Assembly: GCF_009674805.1 (NCBI RefSeq)
Contig: NZ_WKKI01000020.1
Span: 1-61,992 of the forward strand
Source: Metabacillus lacus
GTDB taxonomy: Bacteria > Bacillota > Bacilli > Bacillales > Bacillaceae
Direction of reading: 5' to 3'
Length of the DNA: 61,992 nt
In this document: piece after piece, positions 53,554 to 61,878 of the stretch
Layout: the number at the start of each line of letters is the position of its first letter
Position numbering within the stretch: the first letter of the stretch is position 1
Program-made: the position numbers and the translations under genes
Notes under the pieces: model-generated
Database searches by the model: none
The model's input: the letters and a program-made list of their open reading frames with translations, nothing else
Told to the model about the DNA's origin: nothing

Positions 53554-53583
53554 AAAGGAAATAGACATTTTCGCATGGAATAC
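53554..53583 (+). promoter_or_regulatory. Candidate SigH promoter of refZ
   Basis: -35 AAAGGAAAT (53554-53562; consensus RnAGGAwWW), 12-base spacer, -10 ATGGAATAC (53575-53583; RnnGAATww with one mismatch). TTGTCGAG at 53538-53545 resembles an 0A box. Fits the early-sporulation control of refZ. Confidence 0.65.
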
Positions 53584-53614
53584 AGTAAATAACCAATTTG
53601 AAGGGGTGAAGCCA

Positions 53615-54265
53615 TTGAACTCAACAGCAGCTTCTGCAAATACGAAGCAGAAAATTATTGATGCCGCCGTCTTCTTATTTCACACAAAAGGATTTACCGG
53701 GACCTCGGTAAGAGAGATTGCCAATAAAGCCAATGCAAATGTTGCTCATATTTCTTATTATTTCAAAAGTAAAAATGGATTGCTGGAATTCCTGGTTCAG
53801 GAATTTTTTGAAGGCTACCTTGCCGTAATTGAAAAAGGCTATGCCCGCCTTCCTTCTTCTAATCCTAAGGACTGCCTTCAGCAGCTGGTTTTAGATATTT
53901 TAATCTATCAGCATGAGCACCGTCAACTTGCGAGAATTGTGCATCGTGAAGTAACCCTGGATTCTATTTTAATAAGAGAAGTAATGGTTACCTACCTTAC
54001 AAAGGAAAAGTATTACTTAAAATTCATTATTGAGCAGGGAAAAAAACTGGGCATGTTCCGAAATGTGTCTTCTGCGCATATGATCCTGCAGTTAAAAAGC
54101 CTGCTTCATATGCCTTATCTTCAGCCGCAGTATATGGCTGAGGTCCTTCATATACAGTCCCACGAGGTTTACTTTGTCACTCAATATTATAAAGATATTG
54201 AAATTTGGCTGGATAGCTTTTGTTTTACAGCGGGAAAAGAAGATCTTATTTCTCAGGCTAGATAG
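53615..54265 (+). CDS. refZ: FtsZ-inhibiting TetR-family regulator RefZ
   Basis: About 216 residues: N-terminal TetR helix-turn-helix (FTGTSVREIANKANANVAHISYYFKSKNGLLE) and a helical dimer domain. In B. subtilis RefZ binds motifs near the origin and shifts FtsZ ring position at sporulation onset. TTG 53615 is preferred, 5-6 bases after AAGGGGTGA; GTG 53606 lies inside that site. The SigH-like promoter upstream supports identity. Its 3' end overlaps the convergent hisJ by 13 bases. Confidence 0.88.
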   Translation: MNSTAASANTKQKIIDAAVFLFHTKGFTGTSVREIANKANANVAHISYYFKSKNGLLEFLVQEFFEGYLAVIEKGYARLPSSNPKDCLQQLVLDILIYQHEHRQLARIVHREVTLDSILIREVMVTYLTKEKYYLKFIIEQGKKLGMFRNVSSAHMILQLKSLLHMPYLQPQYMAEVLHIQSHEVYFVTQYYKDIEIWLDSFCFTAGKEDLISQAR

Positions 54266-55056
54266 CGTAAAAAGAGGTCGTAGTCTTTTCCAACGTCCTC
54301 TGCTGCATGTGCGTCAGAGCCAAAAGTGAATGGAATGTCCAGAAGCTGTGCTTTCTTGACAATGTCTTCGGGCGGGTATGTTTCACCACAGTCCTTTTTT
54401 CGAAGTCCTGCACTATTGAAATCCAGAACCATGCTGTGTTTCTTTACTTCTATTAGAATAGAATCCAGTAAACTGCCTGCCTGCTGCTCAAGCGGGTATT
54501 TTTTTTGAAATTTCCTTGGAAGAGTGACATGCCCGAGCCGTTTGGGCTTATAATTCCCTAGGTTGGATTTTATCGCTGCTTTCACTGTCTCGTAATACAT
54601 TTCATGCACTTTAAGAACAGAGCCCATTTGTTCGACGAGCTCGCCAAATACATCTGCGCTGTAGTCCACGCATGTATAGCCGCGAGAAGTTCTAAGAAAA
54701 TGAACTGAGAGGATAGAGTCATCTAGCAAATGTCCCCACATATTTAAAAAACGCTCTGTTTCTTTTTCATACCCTTCTATATAGTCAATCTCCAATCCTG
54801 TTAAGATGGAAATTTCCCCGGCGAACTTCTCTTTGATTTTATCTATGCTTGAAAAGTATGAATGAAGGCGGCTGAGTTTCATACCGCTGTCTCCGTCTGG
54901 AGTTGGATCAGTAAAACCCTCAGGTAATGGAGCATGTTCAGTAAACGAAATCTCATCAAACCCCAAATCTATGGCTCTTAAGACATACTCTTCCATCAGG
55001 TCCTCAGTCCCATGAGGGCAAAAAGGAGTGTGAATATGCCCGTCTTTTTTAATCAT
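54253..55056 (-). CDS. hisJ: Histidinol-phosphatase (PHP family)
   Basis: A 267-residue PHP-domain phosphatase. Metal-site motifs: DGHIHTPFCPHG (6-17), EISFTEHAPLP, LGLEIDYIEG-type segment, SVHFLR, VLDFNSAGLRK and the terminal FGSDAHAAEDVG. It removes phosphate from histidinol phosphate in histidine synthesis; the gene is apart from the his operon, as in B. subtilis. The 3' end shares 13 bases with refZ on the other strand. Confidence 0.93.
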   Translation of the reverse strand: MIKKDGHIHTPFCPHGTEDLMEEYVLRAIDLGFDEISFTEHAPLPEGFTDPTPDGDSGMKLSRLHSYFSSIDKIKEKFAGEISILTGLEIDYIEGYEKETERFLNMWGHLLDDSILSVHFLRTSRGYTCVDYSADVFGELVEQMGSVLKVHEMYYETVKAAIKSNLGNYKPKRLGHVTLPRKFQKKYPLEQQAGSLLDSILIEVKKHSMVLDFNSAGLRKKDCGETYPPEDIVKKAQLLDIPFTFGSDAHAAEDVGKDYDLFLRYLA

Positions 55057-55259
55057 CTTGTAAACACCTCTGTCTTTCCTTAGTAATCACAGGCTTAAAT
55101 TATGAAAAAAATAAAAAAACTTGGTCAAAAAATGTCGTTTACATGGTATCATAAATACATTGAAATAACATCTATCTGGAAATTAATATACATATATAAA
55201 TGGATTTGTACCCAATTATCCCTATAACTGTGGATGTTGCTACAATGAGGGGGCCCACT

Positions 55260-56966
55260 ATGGAAATTGTTATTGGTATTTTAATTGTAATCCTCATCCT
55301 GTTCGGGATTGGATACTTTATGAGGAAGAGGGTTTATAAGGAAGTAGACAGGCTTGAAGCCCGGAAAATTGCCATCATGAATCGTTCGCTTGCAGATGAA
55401 ATGATAAAGGTAAAAGATTTGAAGATGACCGGGCAGGCAGAGGAAATGTTCGAACGATGGCGAGAAGAGTGGGATGAGATTATTACCACCCAGCTTCCCG
55501 AAGTGGAGGAGCTCCTGTTTGATGCAGAGGATTATGCGGATAAATACCGCTTTAAAAAATCCAAGCAGGTTTTGCAGCATATTGAAAAGGTGCTTCAAAA
55601 TACAGATCAGAACATCGACAGAATCATCTCTGAAATACACGAGCTTGTTTCCAGCGAAGAAAAAAACAGTGTGGAGATCGGGGACTTAAGGGAATCTTTC
55701 AAAAAAGCAAAGAAAACCCTTTTAGCGCACGCCCATACATTTGGCAAAGCCCAGCAGAAACTTGAAGAAAAACTGCATGAAATTTATGAGGCGCTGAAAC
55801 AGTTTGATGTAGAAACCGAAGCCGGCAACTACATAGCTGCACGTGAAATACTCATTCTTCAAAAGGAACAATTAGACATAGTCTGCTATAAAATTGAGCA
55901 TATTCCAAAACTGCTTTCCGAGTGCCAGCATGCTATACCTGCCCAGATTCATGAGCTCCTTGAAGGCTACAGGGAAATGGAGGAGCAGGGCTATCTGCTG
56001 AGCCACATTCAGATTGAAACAGAGCTTAACAGAATTTCTGAAAATGTGAAAATCTATTTAAAACAAATAGAACAGACCGAAATTGAACAAATTTCTGAAG
56101 AGATTCAGGAAATCAATGAATCTATTGATACCTTCTATGACCTTCTTGAAAAGGAAGTAGGCGCAAATCAATTTGTCAGAACAGCACTAGGTTCTATGGA
56201 AAAGTCACTTGAAAAGCTGGAGACAGACCGAAAGCTTACAGACGCTGAAACAGACATAGTCAGACAGAGCTATCAGCTGACAGAACAGGACATTGAAAAG
56301 CAAAAACAGATTGGCAAGCAGATTTCACAGCTTCAAAAGCAATACGATGCCGTTTTTCAGCACATGAATCAGGATCAGGTTGCTTACTCCTTGATTAAGG
56401 AAGATTTGCAGGAGCTTGACGATAAGATTAAAAATGTCGAGAAGGAACATGATGCTTACCGCCAAAAGCTTCAGGCATTGAGGAAGGATGAACTTCAGGC
56501 CCGTCAAAAGCTCACTGAGATGAAGAGAATGATAACGGAATCCAACAGGCTGATACAAAAAAGCAACATTCCGGGCCTTCCGGAATCCTATCGTGAATCA
56601 GTGGTTCAATCAAGCAAGGCAATTTCCATGGTTGTTCAGAAACTCGATGAAATACCGCTGGATATGGTCGCGGTGAATTACCTTCTTGAGGATGCAGTCG
56701 AAGCTGTGGAAGCTCTTAATAATAAAACAAACGATATGGTGGAACAGGTTTATTTGATTGAAAAGGTCATTCAGTACGGCAATCGTTTTAGAAGCAGAAA
56801 CAGCGGTCTTGCTTCGTCATTAACTGAAGCAGAAAATCTCTTTAGGGCTTATAAATATGAAGAGTCCCTGGAGACAGCTGCAGCGGCACTTGAACAAGTA
56901 GATCCCGGTTCGCTTCAGCGGATACAGAACATCATTGACGATGAACTAAAAGCAATCAATCCATGA
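55260..56966 (+). CDS. ezrA: Septation ring formation regulator EzrA
   Basis: A 568-residue protein: N-terminal membrane helix (MEIVIGILIVILILFGIGYF), then a long coiled-coil, spectrin-like region of repeated helices to the end. This is the EzrA layout (B. subtilis ~562). It is a negative regulator and anchor of FtsZ rings at the membrane and links division to cell-wall synthesis. ATG 55260 is preferred, GAGGGGG 8 bases upstream; longer frames lack a ribosome site. Closed by a terminator at 56966. Confidence 0.93.
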   Translation: MEIVIGILIVILILFGIGYFMRKRVYKEVDRLEARKIAIMNRSLADEMIKVKDLKMTGQAEEMFERWREEWDEIITTQLPEVEELLFDAEDYADKYRFKKSKQVLQHIEKVLQNTDQNIDRIISEIHELVSSEEKNSVEIGDLRESFKKAKKTLLAHAHTFGKAQQKLEEKLHEIYEALKQFDVETEAGNYIAAREILILQKEQLDIVCYKIEHIPKLLSECQHAIPAQIHELLEGYREMEEQGYLLSHIQIETELNRISENVKIYLKQIEQTEIEQISEEIQEINESIDTFYDLLEKEVGANQFVRTALGSMEKSLEKLETDRKLTDAETDIVRQSYQLTEQDIEKQKQIGKQISQLQKQYDAVFQHMNQDQVAYSLIKEDLQELDDKIKNVEKEHDAYRQKLQALRKDELQARQKLTEMKRMITESNRLIQKSNIPGLPESYRESVVQSSKAISMVVQKLDEIPLDMVAVNYLLEDAVEAVEALNNKTNDMVEQVYLIEKVIQYGNRFRSRNSGLASSLTEAENLFRAYKYEESLETAAAALEQVDPGSLQRIQNIIDDELKAINP

Positions 56967-56999
56967 TCCTGCAGTTAGCTGCAGGATTCTTTTTGTTTT
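56966..56999 (+). terminator. ezrA terminator
   Basis: ATCCTGCAG, loop TTAG, CTGCAGGAT followed by a T-rich run. Confidence 0.9.
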
Positions 57000-57177
57000 A
57001 GTGGGACATGTTAGGTGGCTTTCCAGAAGCTGTCGTTTGGTCTGCAGCTTCTGCTCATTGGAGTAAAGCACGGGGATAAGTGACACAAACACAGCCCCTT
57101 CAGAAGAGAAGAGGAATAGATAGGTAAACACTGTTTTTTGTTTAAACAGCCATTTCTAATAAGAATAAAACTAAAAT

Positions 57178-57219
57178 AAAAAAATCGCACTCGCTGCTAT
57201 GAGCAAGTGCGATTTTTAA
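57178..57219. terminator. Bidirectional terminator near braB
   Basis: AAAATCGCACT, GCT, loop, AGC, AGTGCGATTTTT with one unpaired base on each side. On the minus strand it serves braB. Confidence 0.8.
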
Positions 57220-57249
57220 AACAGATGCTAGCTTTTATGTTCATTATAG

Positions 57250-58578
57250 TTAGGCATGATGATTAGGCCGTAGAAAAGACAGGATAAAGCCTAAAATCCC
57301 TCCTATAAGTGCCGGAATCACCCAGCCAATCCCTATTTCAAAAAATGGGAGATACTTCTCTAGCAGGGTTTCTATTGCTCCTAAATTTATGTTAGCAGTT
57401 GTGAGTCCGTCAAACATGCTGAAGATGCCGGTCAGCAAAATACTAAAACCATAAACAAGCGATGAGCCTTTGAATAATGGGTCAAGAAAGCTTAACAAAA
57501 TCAATACGATTGCCAGAGGGTAGATTGCCACCAGAATCGGTAAGGAAAATGCGATCAGCTGAGTAAGGCCTATGTTTGCAATCACAGCGCCAAATATAGT
57601 AACAATTAGGATGACGGTCCGATACGAGATACTTGGTAGAATTTTCGAAAAATAATTTCCGCAGGCTGATACAAGTCCGACACTTGTAGTTAAGCATGCA
57701 AAAGTAATGGCAAGACTCAACACCGCTGTCCCCAGAGATCCGTATAGGTAGGTGGCTGAATTCGAAAGGATGACTGCTCCGTTTTCCGAATAGCCAATCG
57801 ACTCCACGCTGGTTGCTCCGAGATAAGCCAGAGATAAATAAACGGCAGCCATACCCGCAGCAGCAACTAAACCGGCTTTAACCGTCGCCCCGGCAATTGC
57901 TTTTCTCGATGTGACACCACGCTCTTTAATTGCCGTTACAATGACGATGCCGAAAACAAGTGCTGCGATGGTATCCATCGTTAAGTATCCTTCTAGAAAG
58001 CCTGTAAAGAAAGCACCTTCTGTATACGGTTCTTGAGTTGGCTGAAACGTCCCCATTGGGGTTGCAAAAGCTTTAAACATTAAAAGGGCCAGCACAGCCA
58101 GAAGCGCTGGCGTCAGTATTTTCCCGATTCTGTCAACAAGTTTGGCTGGATTTAAGGCCAGTGCATATGTGATGCTGAAGAAAACAACTGTATAAATCAG
58201 CAGGCTGATTCCGTTTCTCTCCATCTCCTCTGGCAAATAGGGAGTCACACCAATTTCAAAAGCAACTGTTCCGGTCCTTGGAATACCGAACATAGGGCCG
58301 ATTGCCAAATACATAATAATGGGAAATGCCACTCCAAACAGCGGGTGAACTTTCCGGGCAAGAGACTGGACATCATTTCCAGACAGGCCAACGGCTACGA
58401 CACCTAATAAAGGCAATCCTACTCCTGTAATCAGAAATCCAGCAACAGCAATCCAAACATTCTCACCCGCTGACTGTCCAAGCAACGGAGGGAAAATCAT
58501 ATTTCCGGCTCCTAAAAAGAGAGCGAAGAGCATTAATCCAATAATAAATGTTTCTTTTCCAGATAGTGTTTGTTTCAT
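57250..58578 (-). CDS. braB: Branched-chain amino acid transporter (LIVCS family)
   Basis: A 442-residue carrier with about 12 membrane helices; begins MKQTLSGKETFIIGLMLFALFLGAGN, with FPPLLGQSAG next, as in BraB/BrnQ proteins. Imports leucine, isoleucine and valine with a cation. B. subtilis braB lies at this place and is CodY-controlled; I did not pin down a CodY box in the AT-rich 58579-58740 region. Convergent with ezrA and divergent from iscS. Confidence 0.93.
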   Translation of the reverse strand: MKQTLSGKETFIIGLMLFALFLGAGNMIFPPLLGQSAGENVWIAVAGFLITGVGLPLLGVVAVGLSGNDVQSLARKVHPLFGVAFPIIMYLAIGPMFGIPRTGTVAFEIGVTPYLPEEMERNGISLLIYTVVFFSITYALALNPAKLVDRIGKILTPALLAVLALLMFKAFATPMGTFQPTQEPYTEGAFFTGFLEGYLTMDTIAALVFGIVIVTAIKERGVTSRKAIAGATVKAGLVAAAGMAAVYLSLAYLGATSVESIGYSENGAVILSNSATYLYGSLGTAVLSLAITFACLTTSVGLVSACGNYFSKILPSISYRTVILIVTIFGAVIANIGLTQLIAFSLPILVAIYPLAIVLILLSFLDPLFKGSSLVYGFSILLTGIFSMFDGLTTANINLGAIETLLEKYLPFFEIGIGWVIPALIGGILGFILSFLRPNHHA

Positions 58579-58773
58579 AAAAACATCCCCCTGAAGTTCC
58601 TTAAACTATTTTCTAACATAATAAAAATATTATTGTCGAAAAAAATAGACAATTCATATTAATTATATTTAAAAAACTTAGGCTGTCAATTGAACCAGGA
58701 ATTCATATGAATACAGGCTGAAATGTGGTATTATATTTTGTTGCATGATTAAGTGCTTTATGGAGGGTAGAAG

Positions 58774-59922
58774 ATGCTTTATTTAGATAACAGTGCTACA
58801 ACAAAACCATATCCAGAGGCGCTTGCTGCTTTTACAAGCGTTGCTGGACAATATTTTGGGAATCCTTCTTCCCTTCATAAACTTGGAATTGAGTCTGAAA
58901 GGCTGTTAAAAGAGGCCAGAAAACAAACAGCCCAACTTTTAAAAGTACATGCAGATGAAATTATATTTACCTCAGGAGGAACTGAATCCAATAATATGGC
59001 CGTCAAAGGAGCTGCTTTCTTCCATGAGCGAAGAGGCAAGCATATTATAGCCTCTTCTGTTGAACACCCATCTATCTTGGAAACATTTCACCAGCTGGAG
59101 AAAGAGTTTGGTTTTGAGGCAACGTATATTCCTGTTGATGGCGAAGGAAGAGTTTCGGCCATGAAGATACAAGAAGCTTTACGTCCGGATACTATCCTTG
59201 TCTCAGTCATGCATGTGAACAATGAGGTGGGCACCGTTCAGCCAATTACTGAAATCGGAAAAGCGATCAAGCAGTATAATCAACGGATTTTATTTCATGT
59301 GGATCATGTTCAGGGTGCTGCAAAAGTTCCATTAAATATAAAAGAAGCCAATATAGATTTGCTAAGTTTGTCAGGACATAAGTTTCACGGCCTGAATGGA
59401 ACGGGAGTCCTGTTCGTAAAACAGGGGGTTGAAATACTGCCGCTGTTATCAGGCGGCAGTCAGGAGTCGTCCCTGCGTTCCGGCACTGAAAGCATCGCAG
59501 GGATTGTATCATTGGCAAAAGCCCTCAGACTCTCTTTAGAAGCTGCTGAAGTATCTCATTTAGAAATGTCAGCAGTAAAGAAAAAGCTGATGAATGGACT
59601 GGCAAAGATGGAGGGTGTTCAAGTAAATACCCCTATTGAAGGCTCGGCTCCTCATATCGTAAACTTTTCAGTGCCGGGGATAAAAGCGGAGGTGCTCCTG
59701 CATATGCTGGAGGATGAAGGAATTATCTTATCCACCACTTCCGCGTGCTCCTCTAAAGCAAAAAAAGCAAGTGCTGTCCTTATGGCGATGGGAAAAGGAC
59801 AGGCCGCAGCGGAAAGCTCTCTTAGAGTCAGTTTTTCTTACGATGCCAGTCAGCACATGGCTGACAAAGTATTGAACTGCCTGGAGAAGTCCGTAACTAA
59901 ACTAAAACATGTTATGAGGTAA
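58774..59922 (+). CDS. nifZ: Cysteine desulfurase (IscS/NifZ-type) for ThiI
   Basis: A 382-residue fold-type I PLP cysteine desulfurase. PLP Lys near 203 in LSGHKFHGLNGTG, active Cys near 325 in TTSACSSKAK, and the cofactor signature HVDHVQGAAK. In B. subtilis NifZ gives sulfur specifically to ThiI for 4-thiouridine in tRNA. TGGAGGG before the ATG. The thiI start overlaps its stop (TAATG), so the pair is coupled. Confidence 0.93.
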   Translation: MLYLDNSATTKPYPEALAAFTSVAGQYFGNPSSLHKLGIESERLLKEARKQTAQLLKVHADEIIFTSGGTESNNMAVKGAAFFHERRGKHIIASSVEHPSILETFHQLEKEFGFEATYIPVDGEGRVSAMKIQEALRPDTILVSVMHVNNEVGTVQPITEIGKAIKQYNQRILFHVDHVQGAAKVPLNIKEANIDLLSLSGHKFHGLNGTGVLFVKQGVEILPLLSGGSQESSLRSGTESIAGIVSLAKALRLSLEAAEVSHLEMSAVKKKLMNGLAKMEGVQVNTPIEGSAPHIVNFSVPGIKAEVLLHMLEDEGIILSTTSACSSKAKKASAVLMAMGKGQAAAESSLRVSFSYDASQHMADKVLNCLEKSVTKLKHVMR

Positions 59923-61136
59923 TGTATATGTTATTTGACCATATAATGATTAGATTTGGAGAAATATCAACAAAGGGGAAAAACAGACGTAAATTTATAG
60001 ACTCCCTGCTGAAGAATATTAGAGATGTGCTGTCTGAGCACGATTCGCTCCGTTATCAAGGAACAAGAGACCGTATCTATATCAAGCTTCACGGTGAAAA
60101 TCATGAATTGATAGCTGAAAAGCTTTCACATGTGTTTGGTATTCAATCCTACTCGCTGGCTGTAAAGGCTGAAAAAGACATATCTGTCATGAAGGATGCA
60201 GCACTGAGTGCAGTGAAAAGTATTTATCGTAGGGGCGATACCTTCAAAGTGTCTACAAGGCGCGCAGATAAAACATTTCCTTTAGATACAAATGAAATAA
60301 ACTATCAGCTTGGATCTCATATATTAGTGAACACGGAAGAACTTTCTGTGGACCTTCATAAGCCTGATATCAACCTGAGAGTCGAGGTCAGGGAGGATGC
60401 GGTATATTTTACAGCAAAGGACTATAAGGGAGCCGGAGGACTGCCTGCAGGAACAAGCGGCAAAGCGATGCTTTTACTGTCCGGTGGAATAGACAGCCCG
60501 GTAGCAGGCTATTTGTCTTTAAAAAGAGGGCTTGAGATTGAAGCGGTCCATTTTTTTAGTCCCCCTTACACAAGCGAAAAAGCTAAACAAAAGGTTGTTG
60601 ATTTGACCAATGAACTGGTTAAATTCGGCGGGAAGATGGTTCTCCACATTGTCCCATTCACTGAAATTCAGGAACTGATTCAAAAGCAGATACCTGAAAA
60701 TTACACAATGACATCAACCAGAAGAATGATGCTGAAAATTACGGATGCCATCCGTGAAAAAAATGGGGGACTGGCTATTGTGACCGGAGAAAGCCTTGGT
60801 CAGGTTGCCAGCCAGACAACAGAAAGTATGTATGCGATTAATGGCGTTACATCCACCCCTGTTCTTAGGCCCTTGATTGCTATGGATAAACTGGATATTA
60901 TTGAAATCGCTCAAAAAATCGGAACCCATGATATTTCGGTTCAGCCTTTTGAGGATTGCTGTACAATCTTCACTCCTGCTGCTCCAAAAACACGTCCGAA
61001 AAAGGAGAAGGCAGAGCGTTTCGAAAGCTTTGTGAACTTTGAGGACTTAATTGAAAAGGCAGTTGAAAAGACGGAAACCATTACAATTGATAAACAGTCC
61101 AGCAAAACGCAGGAAAGCTTTTCACAGCTTTTTTGA
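59922..61136 (+). CDS. thiI: tRNA 4-thiouridine synthase ThiI
   Basis: A 404-residue protein with an N-terminal ferredoxin-like and THUMP region (about 60-165) and a PP-loop adenylase domain: LLSGGIDSPVAG (about 184-195), FFSPPYTSEKAKQKV and the Cys in FEDCCTIFTP. There is no C-terminal rhodanese domain, the short Bacillus form. It makes s4U8 in tRNA with sulfur from NifZ. No terminator seen; the structured repeats begin 9 bases after the stop. Confidence 0.93.
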   Translation: MYMLFDHIMIRFGEISTKGKNRRKFIDSLLKNIRDVLSEHDSLRYQGTRDRIYIKLHGENHELIAEKLSHVFGIQSYSLAVKAEKDISVMKDAALSAVKSIYRRGDTFKVSTRRADKTFPLDTNEINYQLGSHILVNTEELSVDLHKPDINLRVEVREDAVYFTAKDYKGAGGLPAGTSGKAMLLLSGGIDSPVAGYLSLKRGLEIEAVHFFSPPYTSEKAKQKVVDLTNELVKFGGKMVLHIVPFTEIQELIQKQIPENYTMTSTRRMMLKITDAIREKNGGLAIVTGESLGQVASQTTESMYAINGVTSTPVLRPLIAMDKLDIIEIAQKIGTHDISVQPFEDCCTIFTPAAPKTRPKKEKAERFESFVNFEDLIEKAVEKTETITIDKQSSKTQESFSQLF

Positions 61137-61144
61137 TACAGTTA

Positions 61145-61500
61145 GGCGCGCGAGGTCATAAGCCAATCATCTCAAAAAGGCAAAGAACACCTTTTAGAGA
61201 TGCTCGTCTTATGCTTGTCGGGGCTTTACGGGCGCCTTCCGCTTTTCGTTATTGTCCAGCTCCAGGCGCCAGCGGCTCGAGGTCATAAGCTGTCTTGGCC
61301 AAAAGGTCAAAGAACGACCTTCCGTCCAAGTCATCTTATGCTTGTCGCCGCTGAGCGGCGCCTTCCGCTTTTCTACATTGTCCAGCTCCAGGCGCCAGCC
61401 CCTCGAGGTCATAAGCCAATCATCTCAAAAAGGCAAAGAACACCTTTTAGAGATGCTCGTCTTATGCTTGTCGGGGCTGAGCGGCGCCTTCCGCTTTTCT
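61145..61500. repeat. Structured repeats, copies F-H
   Basis: Three tandem copies. F lacks its left outer arm; G and H are complete (from about 61254 and 61378). Inner stems: AAAGGC/ACCTTT in F and H, AAGGTC/GACCTT in G, with loop AAAGAAC. Second stems: CATCTC/GAGATG in F and H, CTTGG/CCAAG in G. Outer stems: AGCGGC with GCCGCT in G and AGCCCC with GGGGCT in H, always beside GGCGCC. The 100-codon open frames here are repeat by-products. Confidence 0.88.
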
Positions 61501-61525
61501 AACAACAATTACCAACAGGTTTTAT

Positions 61526-61556
61526 TGAATGATGCTGTGTGTTTTAACACATTCTA
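61526..61556 (+). promoter_or_regulatory. Candidate SigG promoter of the spore protein gene
   Basis: TGAATG (61526-61531), 18-base spacer, CATTCTA (61550-61556). This resembles the SigG consensus (TGAATR, CATnnTA) used for alpha/beta-type ssp genes in the forespore. Confidence 0.7.
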
Positions 61557-61579
61557 ATCTCACAAGGAGGTGAAAACAC

Positions 61580-61795
61580 ATGGCATCTAACAGCTCAAAC
61601 AACTCAAACCAGCTTCTAGTAGCTGGAGCTCAACAAATGATCGATCAAATGAAATACGAAATCGCTTCTGAATTTGGTGTAAACCTTGGTGCAGAAACAA
61701 CTTCTCGTGCTAACGGTTCTGTTGGAGGAGAGATCACTAAACGTCTAGTATCTTTCGCACAACAAAACATGAGTGGAAGCTTTCAACAACAATAA
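61580..61795 (+). CDS. Small acid-soluble spore protein, alpha/beta type
   Basis: A 71-residue alpha/beta-type SASP. The germination-protease site EIASEFGV (about 36-43), [17 protein letters not shown] and the C-terminal GGEITKRLV are all present. It coats and protects forespore DNA and is degraded at germination. AAGGAGGTG lies before the ATG. Position matches sspA beside thiI in B. subtilis, but several paralogues look alike, so no symbol is given. Confidence 0.95.
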   Translation: MASNSSNNSNQLLVAGAQQMIDQMKYEIASEFGVNLGAETTSRANGSVGGEITKRLVSFAQQNMSGSFQQQ

Positions 61796-61813
61796 TTAAA
61801 TAGATAATGGCTA

Positions 61814-61848
61814 CAAGAGCGGGGACATGTTCCCTGCTCTTTTTTCAT
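61814..61848 (+). terminator. Terminator of the spore protein gene
   Basis: AGAGCGGGGA and TCCCTGCTCT with one G-T pair, followed by six T. Confidence 0.9.
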
Positions 61849-61878
61849 GTTGTGGTGTTTTGTTTCTTTATTGAACTA

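Noticed and set aside
61200-61557. 100-codon open frames in the structured repeats (also 22-204 and 13324-13524)
   Set aside because: They follow the repeat units on both strands and have no ribosome sites.
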